Source: Rhabdornis inornatus
Lineage: Eukaryota; Chordata; Aves; Passeriformes; Rhabdornithidae
Assembly (NCBI GenBank): GCA_013397075.1
Contig: VWZS01005944.1
Location: 248,001-312,000 of the forward strand
Length of the DNA stretch: 64,000 nt
Reading direction: 5' to 3'
A model generated the notes under the pieces. It did no database searches and had not been told where the DNA came from. It saw only the letters and a list, made by a program, of their open reading frames with translations. The position numbers and the translations under genes are program-made. Within the stretch, counting starts at the first letter, position 1, and every line of letters starts with the position of its first letter. Of this stretch, positions 1-12,521 are shown piece after piece.

Positions 1-224
1 ATGACTCAGAAGGGACCAGCGTTTTATCTTGCGCTGGTTGAGGGAGTTAGTTTGGGAATATGCTCATCGCCATCCTCGGCTCAGGGTTATTTTGGACAAG
101 GGGAAGTTTTCTGCTCCTTCACCACCCCCCCGGTGCCCACTGCCGAGCTCGGTGTGTGCTGCTGCCCTGAATGCTGCAGGGATTTACACTGGTATCACCA
201 CCCTTTCCCCTCCACTCTCCACGA

Positions 225-255
<31 letters not shown>

Positions 256-1200
256 CAAAACAAAACAAAACAAAACAAAACAAAACAAAACAAAACACCC
301 CAAAACAACAGAAAAAAACTGCTTTAGGGAAAGCAAAACACTAAATACAGAGAATAAATGAAGGCAATGTGCTGGGGCACACGGGCTGCCAGGAATGGGC
401 TTGTTCTCTGGGCATGAAGGCTCTAAATCCCCACCCTCCCCCTGGTCCCCCAACCCATTTTAAATGGATTTTAAAGATTTCTGATGTTTATTCTGCTGGC
501 TGTGACACTGGAGGAGCCAGCTTGGAGGGTCAGTTGGTGTCCAAACAGACAGAAGTGAGACTGGAGACATCCCAAAACAGGGATGTGTCTTTGTTGGCAG
601 GATTGTGATGACACTGTCACCAGTGGGGTGCGGGCAGGGGGAAGGTCTCTGTCTGCCACCCCCATGTGGGGCTGGCTTTGCCCTGGGACAGAGCTCCACC
701 TCCTGCAGTGCCTGAGCACTGTGCTGGGAAAAGGTGACAGGACAGTGTGGGACACAGGGGAATTGCCACAGATGTGCAGCAAAGGAAGAAAAGGGCTGAA
801 GAGAGGAGAACCTGCCCCACCTTGGGCTTTGGGCAGAGAAATCCCCACCCCGGGCTCATCAGGCTTCTCTCTACCCCAGGGTTGCTGCTAATTTTAATAC
901 AGACTTAAAGCAATCCCTTGGTTCTGTGGGCTTGTGTTTCTTGTGGCTTCAGCTGCCAGACCGGGCTCAGGATTTCCATGCAAGTTGGAGCAGTGCATTT
1001 ATTTCAGGTTCAGAGGATGCCTCCTCTGCATCCCCTTTGCCCACCCAGCTTCACCCCTGGGCATCACTGACCCACAGTCATCACACTCATGGCTCTGTGG
1101 CCAGTGTCTGACCAGCCAAGTGGCCATCCTGATCTGCCCCATCTGCCCCCATTTGGCTTCAGTGCTGCTGATTCTGCTCCTGTTTTAAAGCAAGAGCAGT
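1..1200. other. Non-coding sequence downstream of MLPH
   Basis: Apart from a (CAAAA)n microsatellite I see no gene, RNA gene or recognisable repeat. Open frames on both strands are short and lack homology I recognise. Confidence 0.6.
223..297. repeat. (CAAAA)n microsatellite
   Basis: About thirteen uninterrupted CAAAA units from 231, preceded by a short A run. It produces artificial Lys-Gln-Asn repeats in the plus frames and Phe-rich repeats in the minus frames. Confidence 0.97.
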
Positions 1201-1214
1201 TTTAAAGCAAGTAT

Positions 1215-1692
1215 GGTTAAAGAAATGGATGGACATGGAGCTGCTGGAGCAATTCCAGAAGACGCCATGAAGATGCTCTGAAGGCTGGAGTCCCTCTGCT
1301 CTGGATCCAGGCTGGGACAGCTGGGAATGTTCACCTGGAGAAGAGAAGGCTCTTAGACCCCTTCCAGTGCCTAAAGGGGCTCCAGGAGAGCTGGAGAGGG
1401 ACTTGGGACAAGGCCTGGAGTGACAGGACCAGGGGGAATGGCTTCCACTGCCAGAGGGCAGGGTTAGGTGGGATATTGGGAAGGAATTCTTCAGTGTGAG
1501 AGTGGTGAGGCCCTGGCACAGGTTGCCCAGAAAACTGTGGCTGCCCCATGCCTGGAAGTGTTCAAGGCCAGGTTGGACAGAGCTTGGAACAACCTGGGCT
1601 ACTGGGAAGTGTCCCTGGCCTTGGCAGGGGGTGGGATTAGATGGGCTTTGAGGTCCCTTCCAACCCCAACCATTCTGGGATTGCATGGGAAG
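1215..1692 (+). mobile_element. CR1 LINE 3' fragment
   Basis: A 5'-truncated CR1 in plus orientation. Diagnostic pieces in order are gacatggagctgctgg, 'gttcacctggagaagaga', 'ccctggcacaggttgccc', 'ggaagtgttcaaggccagg', and the tail 'gtcccttccaacc...ccattctgggatt'. CR1 is the dominant LINE of birds. No coding capacity remains. Confidence 0.93.
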
Positions 1693-1770
1693 AGAAGGGA
1701 GCCTTCGCTTGAGTGTGCTGGAAAAACAGACACTGGGAAATGGGTGGGTGGTCCTGGACACAAAATTGGC

Positions 1771-3687
1771 TTTATTGCATGATTTAGTGTACATTTATTA
1801 TAATCTCTACACAGGCAAATGGGTCAGGAAACCAGCAAAGAGCAATGTGGGTGGCTACTGAGCGACTCCTTGGTCTGCACTGCTGAGGTTCCTCGTGAGG
1901 ATTCCTTCACAGGGTCAGGCATGGAAGGACTGGAGTCAGGGCTGGAACCAGACAAGCAGGAGATGGGGCTGGGGTGAGGCCTGAACCCTGATGCCAGAAG
2001 GGTGGGTGCAAACCCTTTGGATGATCTTGGTGGAGCTCCCTTCTTCCAGCCAAGGAGCTGCCATCCCAGCACAGCCACGAGCTGGATCTGGTGAAGCTGC
2101 AGTGCCTGGGAGAGCTTCTGTGACAGCAGAGGTTTGCACTTACCCTTCTGAGCTTCAGGCCAGAAGGATTTCATTTTAAATTAAGAAACTGGTTTTGTTT
2201 CCAGCTGGAAAGCCCAGACTGTGGGCTTAAAATAGTCTCTGGGATGACCACAGGACCAATTCCTAGGCAGTTAGAAGCCTCTACTACTACCAAAGCCAAA
2301 CAAATATGTTACTTGTATGAGAATTCACGCTACTGCTCATCATTAAAGTGGTTTTGGCTCAGATGCACAGGAATTGCCTAAAATGATCCAGCCTGGGTGG
2401 CCATGGAGGGGATTGAGCATTGGTCTGACTCCCTGCTCCAGCTGTGAGGTCCTCCCCACTTCGCCCACTGGGGAGGGAGGGGAGGAAGGAGAGAGGAAAG
2501 TGGGGGGTGTACAGGACAGGGACTGAGCAAAAAACCTCTTCCAAAGTAACCTGCAAGAGAAAGCAACCCTCTGCCCATCCGGATACGGGGCTGCACTGAT
2601 CCACTGGGCCTAGAGGATGTGGAGAGTTGAATATTAGAGGAAAACAAATTTCTTGGGGGAGCTGGGGGAGAGTCACACCAGGGGCCCAGAGCTGTTGCAG
2701 CCCCCAAAGGTCATCACTGCAAAGGATGGGATGGTCCTAAGAGGCTCTACAATGCCATCACCAGGGACAGGGGACATGCTCATCCACCAAGTGCATCTTG
2801 GCAGGGGCTGACCCCTCTGTGGAGCAGAGGAACACCTACACTTTGCTTGCTGCTTGCTGCTACAGCCTTACATGGAGTGGAGATATCTTCAAGAACTGGA
2901 AAAGCAAACCAATCCCAAACAAGCCCTCCAGCTTTTTCTCCCACTTTTCTTGACACTGCTTCCCTCAGGCCTCACCTCACTCCCATCCCCAGGTGGCCAC
3001 AGCTGCTTCAGGCATGGTGGCAAAGCCTCAGTGGGTGTTTGCATGGCTTGGGGCAAAGAGCTGCTCTCTGGGAGGGGACCAGCACTGTTCTTATCCTGCT
3101 TTGCTGCCCAGGGAAGGGAAGCAAAGCTCCACAGGACGTGGCAGGGAACTGGGACCAGCATCAGGATGTGAATCCCAGCACTGGGATGCTTGGGTCCCTC
3201 TTCTGCCTGAGGTACCCCAAGGGCATTCCACACTCACTGTCAGCTCCTCTACCTGCTCAGCAGCAGAGAGCTGGGACAGGCAGTGACAGCTTTTGCCAAA
3301 TGAGGGCTGTGTCCCTGCCCCTGTCCCTGTGCTGGATGTCACACTGACACATCCAGCTCCCTCCAAGGAGGTCACTCCTGCTCTGCACTTCTCTGGTCCC
3401 CCTGGCTGACCCATCAAAGAGCTGCCCCAATCCAAGGTCTCATTCCAGCATTCTCCCATGAGAGCCCCTAGCCACATGTCCGCACCCCCATGCTTTGCTC
3501 CTCTTCCCATCAACTCCCAGCAAGGCCTCCTGCCCATGGCCTCTGGCTTCCTTTCTGTCCAGGGTTTCAGGGAGAGAGGGGCTCAGGAGAAGGAGGAGAA
3601 AGTGTTGCAGGGGAGGTTGTGAGAGGCTTTGCTTTGCTGAGATCTTGCATCTTTGCTGAAATGCGGTAGCAGGAAGGTCCCCTCTCC
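1771..3687 (-). other. MLPH: Probable MLPH 3' UTR with candidate poly(A) signals
   Basis: No canonical minus-strand AATAAA is seen until two copies at 1,794-1,799 and 1,771-1,776, about 1.9 kb beyond the stop. A CR1 copy begins just past them. The stretch has no convincing coding potential. A nearer non-canonical signal could end the transcript earlier, so the extent is tentative. Confidence 0.35.
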
Positions 3688-3714
3688 TCAGGACAGGTGG
3701 GTCATCACAGGCTT
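3688..3714 (-). CDS. MLPH: MLPH coding exon 16: terminal exon and stop
   Basis: This encodes KPVMTHLS and a TGA stop. Human MLPH ends KPVVAHQS, so this eight-residue tail exon is recognisable despite its size. The acceptor is TGCCTTGCAG. It lies 304 bp downstream of exon 15 in transcript direction. Confidence 0.9.
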   Translation of the reverse strand, partial: KPVMTHLS

Positions 3715-4018
3715 CTGCAAGGCACAAGAAGGAGAAACCTCAGCCCACCACCACGTTCACACCACCCTGAGCCAACCAAGCATGCTCCTTGTCCCTTCTA
3801 GAGGGAGTCCCTGTCCCATCCCATGGACCACGCAGGCAGCTGGGAATTCAAAGATGTTCATCTTTCCTGGGGCTGTGACATCTCAGACCTCAGGGGGTGG
3901 TGCCCAGGTGTTCCTCCCTCACCAGACAGCACCAACACTGAGAGCTGAGGGCCCCACCAGCTTGGTGAGAGAGTGGAGAAGGACAGGTGCCACCCCAGGA
4001 CCTGGGGCTGGCCCGTAC

Positions 4019-4116
4019 CGCAAAGAGCCGCTCCACCCTCCTGTTCTTGCCGTTGGGGTTCCTCTGCGTCAGCGAGCCGCGGTACACAGAATTCCGCTCA
4101 AAGGAGTCGTCAAAAC
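4019..4116 (-). CDS. MLPH: MLPH coding exon 15: [12 protein letters not shown] motif
   Basis: This encodes residues 636-668. [20 protein letters not shown] then NGKNRRVERLFA matches human [20 protein letters not shown]. This is the best-conserved C-terminal block of the family. The acceptor is CTGCAG and the donor is GCG|GTACGG with GT at 4,017-4,018. The exon restores phase 0. Confidence 0.95.
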
Positions 4117-5084
4117 CTGCAGTGAGGGAACAGAGAGATGGGCACCAGCTCCTCAGCCACCTCACCAGAGGTTTCAGTGACCCACCAAGGCACTTGGGAT
4201 TTACCAATCCCCTGCTGGCTGCGGGTTTGGATGCATCCCAGCACTTCTCTCTGCGGGAGGGTGATGGGAAGGAAGCAGTTTGGGAACAAGGAGACAAGAG
4301 TTGTGCTTTCCAGAGTAAACCGCCTGAGCTGGGTCAGCCTGGCAGCAGCCCTGGAAAGCTCTGTGGTACAACACAACCCCAGCCTGGCAGCAGCCTGTGA
4401 GGCTCTCTTGACCCGTTAATTCACCTCCTCTCCTCTGCCACCAACTTCACCAGCTGCACCTTTCCAGACCCAACTTTCCAAGTCACTGCCCTGCCAGGCA
4501 GACAGTCAGGGGACCAAAATTCCCCCCCTGGCCCAGCCCAGGCATGGGGGATTAGGTTTGTCTGGTGACATCATTGCACATTGTCCCTCTATCTCCTCGC
4601 AGGGCTGACGTGTCCCATGGGCTGCCTTTATCTGCCTGCCCTTTGCAGAAAGGACAGCAGATGACTCCTCCTCAGGGTGAGGACAAGGGACCTTTCCACC
4701 TCCCAGCCTGGGGAACAGCACTGTTAATTGTCTGTGTGAAAGAGGGGAACACTGCTCTACCTCTGCATTAAATGATGCTTCCCCCTTCCCCCTCTTCATC
4801 TTCCATTATCTGGAAGAAGAGCCATTTTTTTGCCTTTAAGCTTGTGAAGAGAGATAAGAAAGAAATAGAAAAGTAATTTCCTAATGGGTCTCACTGATAT
4901 TGGTCAGGATGAAACATTTCCAGGCATTGTCCCCCATACCACACAAGCTGTTGTGCCAAGTTTCAGATCACCATCTACTTTGAAGCTCTCCCAAGGTGTT
5001 GTTTGCCCATAGCGAGGCCCTGGAGGGCTTCTTGCCCCCGAGCAGAGACCAGTAGCTGAGTCAGGTGGGCAGCAGGATCAAGAT

Positions 5085-5242
5085 TCACAGAGTCATGGAA
5101 TGGTTTGGGTTGAAAGGAATTGAAATCCCCTCTTGTTCCACCCACCTGCCATGGGCAGGGATATTTTTCACTAGACCAGGTTGATCCAAGCCGCATCCAA
5201 CCCGGCCTGGAACACTTCCAGGCATGGGACATGCCATCCAGG
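5085..5242 (-). mobile_element. CR1 LINE 3' end, antisense
   Basis: Reverse-complement CR1 tail: 'cacagagtcatggaatggtttgggttg', 'cactagaccaggttgatcc', and 'cggcctggaacacttccagg' are visible on the plus strand. It lies in the MLPH intron between exons 14 and 15, in the same orientation as the transcript. Confidence 0.9.
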
Positions 5243-5644
5243 GAAGGATACCTTCCCCAGGATGGTCAAGAAAGGGAAAAATTTGTGTCAGAAGAGAGGA
5301 AGGGCTTAGGTGAGGCTTTGAGGCCTAAGGATGAAGGGATGAAGGCACACAGGTGTCTCCCTGGTCTCTGGGGTGGCTGCAGAGAAGTCCTGGTTTGGTT
5401 CTTGGAGGACTCAGCCACCTCAGCCTGATCTCTGCTGTCCCATCACTGTCCCCAGTCCTTTCCCAGTTATCCACCACAGGTTTCCCATGTGGCTGTCCCA
5501 CCAGCAGGCTGTGAGCACAGGGAAGGGGACACCACTGCAGACACACAGCTGGATGCAGAGAGGGAGAGAGGAGCAGCATCCCCCAGAGCTCAGCCCAGCC
5601 ATCCATAGGTCCCCATCTCCCATGGGCAGGGCCCTGCTCCTTAC

Positions 5645-5702
5645 TGGTGATTTCCAGGGGGCTGTTGAACTTCCTCCTGAACCTCTGCAGTCCGGGCATT
5701 GC
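5645..5702 (-). CDS. MLPH: MLPH coding exon 14
   Basis: This encodes residues 617-635: AMPGLQRFRRKFNSPLEIT. Human MLPH has AVPYLLRRKFSNSLKS at the corresponding place, preceded by a longer stretch absent here. The acceptor is CTTGCAG and the donor is A|GTAAGG with GT at 5,643-5,644, leaving phase 1. Confidence 0.9.
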
Positions 5703-6104
5703 CTGCAAGAGAAGGGGAGCAGCCTGCTGTGGGGAAGGGATGGGAGGGCAGAGGTCTCCATTGGGGCCACTGAGGTCCCACTGAGGCCACTGGCAGACCT
5801 CTGGAGACCCTGGCTGTGTCCAGGCTTAACTCTGTGCCATATGCACAGCCTGTAATTAAACACACACTCACTTTAATGTCATCCAAAGACTCCCCAGGAC
5901 TGCTGCTGGCAGGACCAGGAGAATGGAGACAGGCAGCCTGTGGACAGAGTAAGGCAGAGGTGTCTCTGGGGGTGCTAGAGGAGCTCAGTCTGCCATGGCA
6001 GAGCACCAGGCAGCACAGAGAGAGCTGGGAATGGCTCTCAGCCCTTCCCAGCAGCTACAGCTCAGGGGAGCACACACATCACAGCCACCACCCTCCATGC
6101 TCAC

Positions 6105-6197
6105 CTGCACACTCGACTTCTTCTTTGCCTTTTCCACAGACTTCACTGTCAGCCCTGCAGCAGACAGAGCTGCAATTCGGGATTCAATATCCGAAAT
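6105..6197 (-). CDS. MLPH: MLPH coding exon 13: [10 protein letters not shown] region
   Basis: This encodes residues 586-616. [20 protein letters not shown] followed by a lysine cluster matches human [20 protein letters not shown]. The basic cluster is consistent with actin contact (inference). The acceptor is TTGTAAAG and the donor is CAG|GTGAGC. Confidence 0.95.
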
Positions 6198-6292
6198 CTT
6201 TACAAGGAGGAGAAAAGACAGACAGATGGTGGTTGGAGGATCCATCAGCGACTTTGTTTGCCATCACTGACCTGTCAGAGTCAGGCCCTCAC

Positions 6293-6448
6293 CTCGCTCT
6301 CTGCCTGCTGCACCTGAGCAGCTGCTGAGGCCACTTTGTCCTCCAGCTCTGACAGCTCTGAGTCGGTGGTGCCGCTGTGCTGAGCCCCTTCCTCAAGCTC
6401 CTTCAGGGCCTTCTCAAGCTGGTAGGTCTTCCCAGCAGTCAGGTACAC
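6293..6448 (-). CDS. MLPH: MLPH coding exon 12: ELSELEDKVA actin-binding region
   Basis: This encodes residues 534-585. TTDSELSELEDKVASAAAQV then QQAESE closely matches human [26 protein letters not shown]. It is part of the C-terminal actin-binding region and is probably helical. The acceptor is TATTTCAG, the donor is GAG|GTGAGG, and both junctions are phase 0. Confidence 0.95.
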
Positions 6449-8292
6449 CTGAAATACAGAAAAAGGAAAAATTGCATGGAAGAATTCACCTCCCTGGAGT
6501 TCTGCTCTCCTGGTGTGACTGCAGCCCCAGGTACAGCAGCTCCTGCTGCTCTTTTCTGACTGCCTTCTTGCCTTGCAGCACAGACAGTACTAGTCAGCTC
6601 TGACACAGCTTTTCATCTCATTTTCTCCCTTCCCTGGGCTTTCTGAGAGCAATTACCAACTGTGTGAAGTGGTAAGAGGCTCAATCGGAACACAGGAAGG
6701 ACCAAAACTCAGTGACCTGCTGGAGAAGCAGCAGCACTTTGTGCTGTGCTCAGAGGGAGAGCAGGTACCTGCAAACCAGCTCAGGCTGCTGTGTCCTGTG
6801 AGGGCAGAGCTGGGAAAGGGACAAACGGACTTCCCAAACCTGCTCAGTCTGTTTTAAGGGTGTCTGTGTTGCTGGGAGCAGGGTCAGCCTGCACCATGCT
6901 CCCTTTGCTGCCTAGAAAAGGGTAACAGGATCTATCCCAATAAAATCTCTGGTTTTACTGCCACTTGTCTCCTCCCAGGTTACTGCAAGGACACAGGTCC
7001 AAGTAAAGCAGCTCAGGAAACATTAACACATCAGTATATAATCACATCAGATGATCAGATGTGGCCACTGTTCTGCTGATGGATCCCAAGATCTCAGTAC
7101 TGCTGCAGCAATTGCTACTCCTCCAGCCCTCTCAGCTTTCCCTGGGCTGGGCATTGTGCAAAACTGCCTGGCAGGAACCCTCTGCATGCACCGAACCACA
7201 GCTCATCCTCCCAGATCACAGCGGCACACTCCCAGAGGTCCCACCCAGCCCAGAGCAAATCCCATGGCCATGCACCACCCAACCCGAGTCACAGGGATTT
7301 GTTGTTGGCCCATCAGACTCCCCCAGTGCCCTCCAAGGTGGGTGGCATGTCTTGGAGAGGAGAACAGAGTGGCCAGGCAGCTGTGACTCAGCCAGGATCC
7401 CCGAGGGAGTGGCAGGATGACACACATCTCCCAGGGACATTGTCTACCCACCCCTGTCCTGAGCTGACAGCAGCAGCAGCAGCACTAAGCCCAAAGTTCA
7501 CATCCTTCATCCTTCCCAGCCCTATCCCCTCTCTTGAGAGAGGAGGAACCCCAAAACCTTCAAGCATCCAACCCTTTTTCCCTGGGATGCTGTATTTGGC
7601 CAGAAATCATCCAGGTGTTGTTGCAGCTCCCTGCTTTTATTCATAAGCTTTCCCCAGTGAGAGATGAGCCACAGAATGTGTCCTAAAACCCTGCTCCCCA
7701 TTGCAGGACATTCCCTACAGCAAAACCCAACCTCCCAGATGGAGATCCAACCCTTGTATGAACTGTTTCTTTGGACCTTGGTACAGGGCACTGTGGATGC
7801 AAACCATTTCTACAGGGAATAGATTGCTGTGAGTTTTTATGGCTAAAAAAGCTGTCAGTGCTCCGGGGTCACACAAACTTCACAGGGTTTGTGCACTGAG
7901 CTGTGAACTTGTCACCTTCATGAGCCCATCAGCCCCAGTCACAAGCAGCCTTAGTGAAGAGGTAGGTCATGTTCATAAAGCCCTTGATGAACACAGTGCT
8001 GGTGAGGAACTGAAGGGAATGGGACACAAATTTTGCTGGAGAAGGGACTGCTGAAATCCAGCAAAGTGATGCTACAGCGAGGTGGGGGACCACACTCATC
8101 ACCCAGGAAGCAAGGAAAGGAAAGCCTCAGGACAGAGCATCTCCTTTGCTGTTGTACCATCCTCTGAGACCAGACTTTTAAATCCCTCTGCTGACCATCC
8201 TTCAGCACTAACAAGAAATTTTTTCTTTTTTTGGGGGGGGATTCCTTTGTGCTCCCACCCCCCTGCTGCCCAAAAGCTCTATGGAGCCTTAC
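6449..8292. other. MLPH intron between exons 11 and 12
   Basis: About 1.8 kb with no recognised repeat, RNA gene or additional exon. Short open frames on both strands are not supported by splice signals or homology. Confidence 0.6.
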
Positions 8293-8478
8293 ATTTTCCT
8301 CAAGCTCCTGGTACACTTCGGCCACCTCTCTGCCATCTGCCAGGCCTGGAAGCTGCCCTGCAGGGAGGGCACAGCCCTGGCTCTCTCCATGCAAGGACTC
8401 CCACACTGCTTCCTCCGTGGCGTTTATGGCTCTCAGCACTTTGGCCGTGATCTCACTCAAAGCCTGAGCTGACGACCT
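8293..8478 (-). CDS. MLPH: MLPH coding exon 11: linker with predicted helix
   Basis: This encodes residues 472-533: RSSAQALSEITAKVLRAINATEEAV and on through a Gly/Pro stretch to EVAEVYQELEEN (shown here in parts). Its acceptor (TCTCGCAG) and donor (AAT|GTAAGG) are good, and phase 0 is kept on both sides. The equivalent human sequence is short and divergent, so support comes from splice signals and an open frame between two well-conserved exons. Confidence 0.85.
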
Positions 8479-10648
8479 CTGCGAGAGCCAAAGCAGAGGG
8501 AAGGGGGAAAAAATAAGGATGTTATTTGAATGTGGTGTATAAACCAGCACAAGCCAGGGGTGAGAGGGGCACCAGACCTCCAGGAGCTGTGGGAAGAGGG
8601 AGGAGTGATGATTAAGAGGCTTACGCTGCTCCTGAAGGGCTCTCCAGCAGGCGGATGCGAGGCTACCGTGCTTTCTGCAGGATGGCTGTGACAAAAGAAG
8701 TCACCTCAAAAGGCTTGGAAAAGAGGTTATGGAGGGATCACCGGAAGCACCTGAGGGCCACTCAGTTACACAGCAGTTAAGATCTAATTGCAGCATATTG
8801 CTTTACACCTCAGTGGGCCTGAGCAGGGATGCAAACAACTCCTTGAGTTTGTGGCAAAAGAATAAAAACAATCTGAGCCCATAAAATGATTGTATTGCCA
8901 CACCGCCAGAACCTAATGTCCTCTCTTCCCACCCCAAGGAGCACTGATGACAATAATGCCCCTAAGTGCTGCCCTTGGCTTGATGAGGTGCTAAACACAT
9001 GTCAAAAATGGGCCCAAGAAACTCATCATCTCTCACCCAGCTGATAATTCCCTAGAAACCAAGGAGATGGGGGTGACATATGTGCTGGTTGTGTTTACAA
9101 CTGCATGTATTTCCAGGCAAGCTGCTCCTGCAGAGAACCAGCTAACTCAGTCCAGATGATATTTTTATCATTTTATGGTGCCTTCATGGTACAGCAGAGT
9201 TTTTTTCACATTTTCCATTAGGTTCGTGTGCTTCCATCACAGTCCTCCCCCAGTTAGAAGATCTCCTCTTGACTGGAAGAACCTCATATCAAAAATCTCT
9301 CAGAATCACACAAAATCCAAACCTGGATTTGTTGGAAGTATATGGAAAGTTGCTGTTAAATATCATCCATGCTGACAGCCTTTAACCAAGGCTGGTCCAG
9401 CTACTGCAGACATTTCTGTCTCAATATTCCTCTCTGCTTCATAGCAAGGCTTGGGGGCAAAGAAAGTAGCAAATCTAGAGGATCCAGGCTTTATTTCATA
9501 AGAAATCAGAATCTTATACTCATACCACACAAACAGTTCAGGGTTTGAGCCTCTGTCTGCTGCAGATCAGCAGCTCACACAGAAACTGTCACCTTGGCTC
9601 AGTGAGTTACCACTTATCTACACTTAATTAGAAATGGTTGATAAGATGATTCAGATGGTTCAATCTACAAGAAGTTAACTCTGGCTGCAGCAATCATCTG
9701 AAAGCAGCTTTCAGGAAAAAGGAGGCAGTAAAGGATGCTGTGGGTGAGGATGCACTGCTGCTCAAGTGGCAGTGAGAGCACAGCAAATGGTACCCAAACC
9801 CACCAGGCTTTGTGTTGTGATGCTGAGGAACAAATACACATTAAAGGGAGGCTTCATGGCATCATGAAAGTCACCACAACCTGGGATGAATGCAGCTTTG
9901 CAGGAGAGGAGAGTGGTGTCAGCTTCCTTCCTTTGCCAGCATTTTGCAGCAAATGCACACATCCCCCTTCCACAGCCAAGGCAGGAGGGAGGGGATGGAC
10001 AAACTAGACCTCAGAAACCCAACAGGGAATGTTGACTTCTCTATCTGTGCTGATGGATCATCTTGGAGCCTCTGCACTACTGGGGACACACTGCAGAGGT
10101 GCTGTGATCTGTCCTCCTCTCCCTGACCCCTGTCCCCACAGGTCACCCAGTGAGTAGGGACAGGAGTCAGCACAGAGCTGGAAATGTGAGATGCTGATCT
10201 AGCAGAGTGGAAGTGGGATCAGGGATTTAGGGACTCAAGAGCACTGACAGGTGTAGAAAAGACATTTCAGGCTGTAGCAGGTGCCTGAGAAAGGCTGCTG
10301 GTACTAAATCCTCACCAAGCTCTTCTCCCACCCCAGGACATAGTGACTTCCAGATCCTGGGACAACTCCTCTAAATAGATGTGGAGGTTGTGTACTTCTC
10401 CATGACAGGCAGTAGCCGGCATGAACTCTAAGAGTCTTTACTTTTGACTCTTTGGTGAGACTAGGAGAGCCTACAAGGAGAAATGTCCAGATCTAACACC
10501 CTGGGACTTCCCTATCCCTTGACATTGTACAGCCCTGGTGGAGGTGTAGGACAGAAGAAAAGTCACATTTTCATGGTGTAAAACCACTGAGAGCAGAAGG
10601 AATGATGGATGCAGCCTGGAATGATGTGGGTGGCAGGGCACAGATTAC
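8479..10648. other. MLPH intron between exons 10 and 11
   Basis: About 2.2 kb. I see no recognised mobile element, RNA gene or supported exon. Confidence 0.6.
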
Positions 10649-10840
10649 CTTTCTTACATCTCTGGCCATGCCATCACTGGAGGAACTCATCTCTGGTTTC
10701 TTTGCTCTCTTCTCTTCTCCATGCTCCTCCTCGTCAGAAGAGACTTCTTTATCACTGATGTTGCTGGCCAGCTCCTCCAGCTTCCTCTTCAACTCCTCCT
10801 CCTCAGCATCAGGATCAGTGTGGGACTCTGGGGCTTGAGA
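10649..10840 (-). CDS. MLPH: MLPH coding exon 10: EELKRKLEELASNISD segment
   Basis: This encodes residues 408-471. EEEELKRKLEELASNISDKE aligns with human [20 protein letters not shown] and is followed by an acidic, lysine-rich tail (SSDEEEHGEEKRAKK). It lies in the actin-binding half of the protein. The acceptor is CTCCTCCAG. Two in-frame donors lie 9 nt apart: GAT|GTAAGA (exon end 10,658) and AAG|GTAATC (exon end 10,649). The longer form is shown. The choice adds or removes VRK. Confidence 0.93.
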
Positions 10841-11454
10841 CTGGAGGAGCAGAAGAAGGGAGCAGTGTGAGAGCCTCCTGCAGTGGACAACTCCAAGCAC
10901 AGAAGCTCCAGGAGTGTGACCACAGAGGGACTTTCAAACCACCCCAGAAAACAGCAGAGCCCAAAGCTCCTCACTGAGGAACACAAACCCTTGACCTAAA
11001 GAACCTCCATTCCCATTTCCCCCCCTCCCCCAACTTGCTTGGTTTTCTCCATGGAAAATTGCTTTTTCTCCACACTTAAAAAGGTGGGCATGAGGGATTT
11101 GGGGCCAAAAATCATCACATTTTCATCAGGAGCCATGGGTGGTGGCTCTGAGGGCAGAGATCATAGCAACCCAGAAACAAGGTCCACCAGGGAGAGGGAA
11201 GCAGCCATGGGGATTGCCACTCTCTGAGGTAACTTTTGGAACTCTGGGTAATCTCATTTGGGATGAGAAACCACACAGCAAATTTCCCTGTAGGCCAGAT
11301 GGCACATTGCCACCCACCCCCACTGTTAGGTGCAATTCATGGTAGCTGGAGAAGAATCCTATTAAACTCCCAGTGTTGGAAGAGATCTCCAGAAGTTCCT
11401 GAACTTGCTGACCCCTGCATTATACAATTACCTGTGTCATACCTGGTGGGGTTT

Positions 11455-11640
11455 TGTCTGAGCTGTTTTTAACAGTGGCATCTGCAGCAGGCAATCTTTT
11501 TCCCAGGCAACCTATTCCAGGGCTCTGCTATTCTTTCTGCTGTAAAGTTTTGCTTCATAGTTAACCTCAGCCTCTCCCACAGCTGTTTAGACCCACTGCC
11601 TGTGCTCTGATTTGCCCTGGATATGGGAATAAAGTGTGGG
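11455..11640 (-). mobile_element. Possible old CR1 fragment, antisense
   Basis: Text such as 'caacctattccagggctctgc' followed by 'tttctgctgtaaagttttgcttcat' resembles reverse-oriented CR1 internal sequence ('accctcacagtaaagaatttcttcc'). The match is diverged and the ends are unclear. Confidence 0.4.
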
Positions 11641-12339
11641 AACCTGTGAAAACCTCTTACTCCCTTGGTCAAGATTGCTGATGGAAACCCTGAGTAATTA
11701 AAATCATGGCCATCCCCCCACTGCAAATTCTAGAAAAAAAAGAGAAGAAATTGCATTGTTTCATCCATGCCTGGGGGCCTTGCCTGTAATTATCACCATC
11801 CATTCTACTAAGCCACCAGCTGCCAGAGTGGTGATGGGTTCACATGAAGGAAAAGAGTGCATAGTTTAAAATTAGAAACCCAAAAATCAATGTTAAGCGG
11901 TCTAAGTATTCACAGATTCTACACTGTCGTTCAGCTTTAACTTAATTTAGCTGTTTTCTTCCAAGCTGGATGGCATGGTAAGATGAGGGCAGCTCAGAAG
12001 AGATACAGAAATGCTCCTTGACTCAGCTCTCACAGTCACAATAACCTGGTGCCTTCCTCATGGGTGCTAATTGAGTGTCCCATGATTTCAAATGAGCTGT
12101 CACAGCTCTGCAGATACAGACACCACCTAACAAAACTCCTGAAATTAGCATTCATGAAACATCAGCCTGAAACCAAATTTTCCTTGTGCAGAGGGGGCAA
12201 GGAAGGCACTAGTTTGAATAGGGTCTAAATGGGTTCAATTTCCTGCTGTTTCTAAGTATTTGCTAAGGCACTCCATCACCTGGAGGCCAAAACAGATGGG
12301 TGAACTCCAACAGCCCAGGTCATTGTGACACTTAGGGAC

Positions 12340-12420
12340 AGACTTGGCAGCGGTAGAGGAATGGTTGGGCTCAGTGATCTTAGAGGTCTCTTCCAACCTG
12401 AATATTTCTATGATTTTGTC
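12340..12420 (+). mobile_element. CR1 LINE 3' tail
   Basis: A short tail: 'ggttgggctcagtgatctta' then 'gaggtctcttccaacctgaat' ending 'tttctatgatttt'. This is the standard 3' terminus of another CR1 subfamily. It lies in the MLPH intron about 100 bp from exon 9. Confidence 0.85.
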
Positions 12421-12521
12421 TCTCCCTGCAATGCTGGCTGCTTCAGAGAAGCCTCTCCAGTGGCCAGGGGAAGGGAGCAGCACAGCTCTGCTCCATCCCT
12501 GCAGGATTCCTGTCCCATTAC

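Noticed and set aside
1159..1794. Minus-strand frame of 211 codons
   Set aside because: Mostly antisense CR1 sequence next to MLPH; CR1 antisense frames recur at other copies in the window.
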